A stretch of 38,817 nucleotides of DNA, taken from positions 1 through 38,817 of the forward strand of contig NZ_JAQRFI010000043.1 of the NCBI RefSeq assembly GCF_028598805.1, written 5' to 3'. The number at the start of each line of letters is the position of its first letter. Positions within the stretch are counted from its first letter, which is position 1. A program made the translations under genes and the position numbers. This document shows, piece by piece, positions 38,302-38,817 of the stretch. The notes under the pieces were generated by a model. That model worked only from the letters and a program-made list of their open reading frames with translations, had not been told where the DNA came from and made no database searches. The stretch comes from Xenorhabdus yunnanensis (GTDB taxonomy: Bacteria; Pseudomonadota; Gammaproteobacteria; Enterobacterales; Enterobacteriaceae).

Positions 38302-38817
38302 TCGTTTGCGCCTCCGATGCCATCGTTAATCGGTTTTAAGACCTCGCGTTCGAACCAGCTTAATTTTTCCGGGTCTTCCCCGGCTTTCGTGCCGCCCTGT
38401 CCGGTCTGTTTTTTAGCCTGAATGGAACCGGTTGCACGGGCATCGCGTTTTTCCGCCACGGACAGATGTTCCCTTAAGGTAAAGGTCACCTGCCATGCCT
38501 GTTTACCGTCCACCTTGCTGGCATCCATCGTGCCCGTAAAGGTGCCGATGCGAAAATTAATGGCCTGTGCGGTGAGGTTGGCCACCCGGTAGCGTTTCAG
38601 GTTGCCATTGTCTTTGGCTTCTGCCAGTGCAAACAGGCGCGACAGGGTTTTCTGTTCGGTAAAGGGAATAATGCCCGTGATGCGCAATTCTTTCGGTTTG
38701 ATGCCCTGTTCGGCCACGGCGGTACTGGAAGACTGGCCGCTCTGGTCTTGATCCTGAAACATCATGGAGGGGGTGACAGTGAGACTTTTTAACGCAATGG
38801 CCTCGCCATCAAGGGCG
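38298..38817 (-). CDS. Small tail/baseplate-associated protein, 5' end outside the window
   Basis: The frame stays open to the right edge. Residues before the first in-window ATG (38765) read ALDGEAIALKSLTVTPS and fit the protein, so the true start is beyond 38817 and the gene is partial. The visible 172 residues include TGIIPFTEQKTLSRLFALAE and GKQAWQVTFTLREHLSVAEKR, a beta-rich pattern like small tail-tube initiator or baseplate proteins (GpU-like), followed by a Lys/Gly-rich linker and SWFEREVLKPINDGIGG. The family could not be named with certainty. It overlaps the hub gene by 4 bp, which implies translational coupling and a shared structure. Confidence 0.65.
   Translation of the reverse strand, partial: ALDGEAIALKSLTVTPSMMFQDQDQSGQSSSTAVAEQGIKPKELRITGIIPFTEQKTLSRLFALAEAKDNGNLKRYRVANLTAQAINFRIGTFTGTMDASKVDGKQAWQVTFTLREHLSVAEKRDARATGSIQAKKQTGQGGTKAGEDPEKLSWFEREVLKPINDGIGGANE

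Overview
The window is almost certainly chromosomal DNA of a gammaproteobacterium of the Enterobacterales, and most likely of the Morganellaceae (best guess Xenorhabdus or Photorhabdus). Nearly every product from position 1 to about 31 kb is a close, near full-length counterpart of an Escherichia coli protein. Long stretches keep the enterobacterial gene order (hslVU-menA-rraA-zapB-glpFK and fpr-yiiR-yiiQ-tpiA-sbp-pfkA-fieF). The intergenic DNA is AT-rich and several E. coli neighbours are missing. The genus is inferred from memory of gene order and protein identity, not from a search.

Layout. (1) 1-700: the 5' end of an elongation factor Tu gene, preceded in its operon by four tRNA genes (Thr-Tyr-Gly-Thr in transcription order) behind a sigma-70 promoter with a GC-rich discriminator. 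(2) 1.07-10.7 kb: coaA, then a methionine block (metF, metL, metB, metJ) with ppc inserted. Two arrays of 8-bp MetJ boxes are visible, one before metF and one between metB and metJ. (3) 10.8-19.9 kb: rpmE, priA, cytR, ftsN, hslVU, menA, rraA, zapB. They cover translation, replication restart, nucleoside-catabolism control, division, heat-shock proteolysis, quinone synthesis and RNase E control. A good sigma-32-type promoter for hslVU overlaps the ftsN stop codon. (4) 20.2-29.5 kb: glycerol uptake and phosphorylation (glpFK), the efflux pump emrD, ferredoxin-NADP reductase fpr, two small conserved genes (yiiR-like DUF805 and yiiQ-like), tpiA, sbp and pfkA. (5) 29.8-32.3 kb: a minus-strand operon of an acyltransferase, a CdsA-like cytidylyltransferase and fieF. 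(6) 32.6-35.0 kb: an O-antigen-ligase-like membrane protein and a GT4 glycosyltransferase, convergent, probably for surface-glycan (LPS) assembly. (7) 35.0-36.7 kb: a gene-poor stretch with two related terminator hairpins, a zinc-ribbon membrane protein gene, short repeats and what looks like the edge of a mobile element. (8) 36.7-38.8 kb: a visibly GC-richer minus-strand module encoding a VgrG-like fused hub/spike protein and an overlapping small tail or baseplate protein cut by the window end. This is the start of a prophage or phage-tail-like contractile particle cluster.

How the parts work together: most of the window is housekeeping. The methionine genes form a MetJ regulon, glpF and glpK form a glycerol operon, and tpiA and pfkA serve glycolysis. 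The accessory content is at the right end. The most notable non-coding features are short tandem duplications (12, 15 and 18 bp units, 2-4 copies) in several intergenic regions, especially upstream of pfkA and fpr, a terminator hairpin in the cytR leader, and mutually complementary hairpins at 35.1-35.25 kb. I did not find a clearly new multi-gene system. The contractile-tail module, which continues outside the window, is the best place to look.
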